Assembly (NCBI GenBank): GCA_937875615.1
Contig: CALNBU010000887.1
Coordinates: 1 to 8,522, forward strand
DNA: 8,522 nt
Direction: 5' to 3'
Source of the DNA: an uncultured Archangium sp.
GTDB lineage: Bacteria > Myxococcota > Myxococcia > Myxococcales > Myxococcaceae
Within the stretch, counting starts at the first letter, position 1; the number at the start of each line of letters is the position of its first letter. A program made the position numbers and the translations under genes. Below, piece after piece: positions 6,445 to 8,522 of the stretch. The notes under the pieces are model-generated. The model did not search any database and was not told where the DNA came from. It worked only from the letters and a program-made list of their open reading frames with translations.

Positions 6445-8522
6445 ATGTCTGAAAAGTCCGACGTGCCGTCGTTCGGGGACACGCTCCGCTACCAGGTCGA
6501 CCGCTTCCTCTCCTGGAGCCCGCTGGCGCGTTTCGTCGGGCTCTTCGTGGTGTCGCTCCTGCTCGTGTTGCTCAACGCGGTGCTGGTGCACGCGGTGTGG
6601 CCCGAGGGCCAGCCCTTCGACTTCGGCGACGCGCTGTGGTGGGCCACCGGGCGCGTGGCCGACCCGGGCACCATGGGCGGCGACGAGGGCACGCTGGTGC
6701 GCGCCACCGCCATCTTCACCACGCTGTGCGGCGTGGGCGTCGTGGCCTTGCTCATCGGCCTGGTCAGCTCCACCATCGGCGACAAGCTCGACGACCTCCG
6801 CAAGGGCCGCTCGCCGGTCATCGACACCGGCCACACCCTGATTCTCGGCTACGGCGAGAAGGTCTTCACCATCTTGAGAGAGCTGAAGGAGGCCAACGCC
6901 AACCAACGGCAGGCGGCGGTGGTGATTCTCTCGGACGCCGACAAGGAGGAGGTGGAGACCTCGGTGAAGGAGCGCCTCGGCGACCTGGGCCCCACCCGAG
7001 TGGTGGTGCGCCAGGGCAGCCCGTCGTCGGTGCACGACCTCAAGAAGGTGGGCGCCGGCCGGGCCCGCAGCCTCATCGTCCTCAACGAGGACCAGCCGGG
7101 CGAGCACGACGACAACGCCTCGGACCTCGGCGTCATCAAGGTGCTGCTGGCGCTCCGGCGCATCCCCGGCGCGCTGGAGACCAACCACGCGGTGGTGGAG
7201 GTGGCCGACGTCGGCCGCCGCGCGGTGGTGGAGCAGCTCGGGGCGGGCGGCGTGGAGGTGGTGGCGATGTCGGAGATGCTCTCGCGCATGATGGTGCAGA
7301 CCGCGAGGCAGAACGGCCTGGCCGCCGTGTACCGCGACCTGCTGACCTACGAGGGCAGCGAGCTGTACTTCAAGAGCTTCCCCGAGCTGGCGGGCCAGAC
7401 CTTCGGCGACGTGCAGTGGCAGATGAAGGACGCGGTGGTGTGCGGCGTGCGCACCGAGCGCGGCTGCGTGTTGAATCCTCCCGACGAGCTGGTGCTGGAG
7501 GCGCAGGACGAGCTGCTGGTCCTCGCCGAAGACGACGACACCTTCTCTCTGGTGCCGCCGCGGACGCCGGAGGTGCCGGCGGCCTTCAAGGGCGCCACGC
7601 CGCGCGCCCGCCGCCCCGAGCGGCTGCTCATCTGCGGCCAGAGCCCGAAGCTGGGCGACATGCTGCGCGAGTTCGACAACTACGTGCTGCCCGGCAGCGA
7701 GGCCTGGTTGATGCCCGGCGCCGGAGACGAGTTCTTCTCGGCCTTCAAGTCGGTGGGCTTCAGGAACCTCAAGCTGCGCTTCGTGCCAGGAGACCCCACC
7801 TCGCCCGACGCGCTCCGGGCGGTGGTCTCGCCTGACTTCTCGGTGGCCATGGTGGTGGCCAACACCGAGGTGGACGCCGACGAGGCCGACGCGCGCACCG
7901 TCATCACCGTGCTGCTCCTGCGGGACCTCTTCGGCGCGCTGGGCGAGCGCAAGCCGCGCATCATCAGCGAGATTCTCGACCCCCGCACCAAGGACCTGCT
8001 CGAGACCGACTACGGCGCGGACTTCGTGGTCAGCTCGGAGATGACCTCCATGCTGCTGGCCCAGGTGTCAGAGCGACGGGAGCTCAACGCCGTCTTCTCC
8101 GACCTCTTCGACTCCGACGGCAACGAAATCTACCTCAAGCGCGCGGCCTGCTTCGCGATGCTGGGCCACGCCACGTCGTGGCTGGCGGTGCAGAAGGTGG
8201 CGCGGCTGCGCAGCGAGGTGGCGCTGGGCTACGTGAAGCGGGGCGCGGCCCCGGTGATGAACCCCAGGCAAGATGAGTCGCTGTCGTTGGCCGAGGAGGA
8301 CCGCATCATCGTCATCGCCGAGGACGACGGCGAGGCGGTGGGCGACCAGCGCGGCGGCGCGCTGCTGACGCCTCCGGAGCCCATGCCGCGCGTGGAGCTG
8401 ACGCCCACCCAGCAGCGCGCCGCGCTCGCCGAGCCCTCGTCGTCGGGTCGCTCTCCGCTGCTGCCGCCGGAGCAGAAGACGCCCGAGGTGAAGACCGTGT
8501 CGGCGGGGCCCCGGGTGGTGGG
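6445..8522 (+). CDS. CASTOR/POLLUX-type cation channel with tandem RCK domains (3' end beyond window)
   Basis: The frame is open from ATG 6445 to the window edge (692 codons, no stop). The protein has a short polar N-terminus, a first membrane helix (about 29-51), a pore-loop-like segment with FGDALWWATGRVADPG (60-75), and a second helix (about 86-110). Then come LRKGRSPVI (118-126) and a Rossmann-like RCK/TrkA-N unit with LILGYGEK (132-139) and VVILSDADKEE (159-169). QGSPSSVHDLKKV (190-202), YFKSFPEL (308-315) and LVLAEDDDT (358-366) follow. A second RCK-like unit begins at LLICGQSPKLGDML (394-407), includes LLLRDLF (490-496) and ends near RIIVIAEDDGE (620-630). The order and motifs match plant CASTOR, POLLUX and DMI1, nuclear-envelope cation channels of root symbiosis that share RCK gating domains with prokaryotic K+ channels. 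Bacterial members are often annotated as TrkA-like or putative ion channels; ion selectivity and role are unknown. A Pro/Ser-rich tail follows residue 630. The protein probably sits in the inner membrane as a tetramer gated by cytoplasmic ligand; that is inferred from the family. Confidence 0.9.
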   Translation, partial: MSEKSDVPSFGDTLRYQVDRFLSWSPLARFVGLFVVSLLLVLLNAVLVHAVWPEGQPFDFGDALWWATGRVADPGTMGGDEGTLVRATAIFTTLCGVGVVALLIGLVSSTIGDKLDDLRKGRSPVIDTGHTLILGYGEKVFTILRELKEANANQRQAAVVILSDADKEEVETSVKERLGDLGPTRVVVRQGSPSSVHDLKKVGAGRARSLIVLNEDQPGEHDDNASDLGVIKVLLALRRIPGALETNHAVVEVADVGRRAVVEQLGAGGVEVVAMSEMLSRMMVQTARQNGLAAVYRDLLTYEGSELYFKSFPELAGQTFGDVQWQMKDAVVCGVRTERGCVLNPPDELVLEAQDELLVLAEDDDTFSLVPPRTPEVPAAFKGATPRARRPERLLICGQSPKLGDMLREFDNYVLPGSEAWLMPGAGDEFFSAFKSVGFRNLKLRFVPGDPTSPDALRAVVSPDFSVAMVVANTEVDADEADARTVITVLLLRDLFGALGERKPRIISEILDPRTKDLLETDYGADFVVSSEMTSMLLAQVSERRELNAVFSDLFDSDGNEIYLKRAACFAMLGHATSWLAVQKVARLRSEVALGYVKRGAAPVMNPRQDESLSLAEEDRIIVIAEDDGEAVGDQRGGALLTPPEPMPRVELTPTQQRAALAEPSSSGRSPLLPPEQKTPEVKTVSAGPRVV

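Noticed and set aside
6097..7188. A 363-codon minus-strand frame and a 412-codon plus-strand frame (6597-7835) over the channel gene.
   Set aside because: Both are low-complexity shadows; the frame starting at 6445 gives a continuous CASTOR/POLLUX-like protein with strong codon bias.

Overview
The window looks like a chromosomal segment from a high-GC deltaproteobacterial-type genome, most likely a myxobacterium (Myxococcota). The grounds are the very strong G/C bias at third codon positions, a long GyrB that carries the TOPRIM insert found in Proteobacteria-like gyrases, cysteine-rich secreted lipoproteins with Gly/Asp/Ala linkers, and a CASTOR/POLLUX-type ion channel. The assignment is inferred from style and protein similarity, not proven. 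I saw no tRNA, rRNA, CRISPR array, insertion sequence or integrase.

Left part, minus strand (1-2606): the 5' end of an unrecognised gene runs off the left edge. It sits 9 nt downstream of a complete gyrB (820 aa, DNA gyrase subunit B), and its ribosome binding site overlaps the gyrB stop. An AT-richer divergent intergenic region (2607-2715) separates gyrB from everything to the right.

Middle, plus strand (2716-4127): a small lipoprotein gene starts in one frame and ends in another, so it carries a net frameshift near 2990-3004. Its restored frame ends in an ATGA overlap with mogA (molybdopterin adenylyltransferase). The frameshift makes the two look like one 304-codon ORF. A 159-aa four-helix membrane protein follows 17 nt after mogA.

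Right part, plus strand (4165-8522): a 734-aa lipoprotein is built from two short cysteine motifs and six copies of a ~100-residue domain with a conserved cysteine pair that I cannot match to a named family. After a 75-nt gap containing three small hairpins comes a CASTOR/POLLUX-like two-helix cation channel with tandem RCK/TrkA-type domains; it runs off the right edge after 692 codons.

All plus-strand genes are closely spaced and could be co-transcribed, but their products (Moco biosynthesis, unknown membrane and surface proteins, ion channel) do not form an obvious pathway. The most unusual items are the six-repeat lipoprotein, the bacterial CASTOR/POLLUX relative with its divergent pore sequence, and the frameshift that fuses a lipoprotein to mogA.
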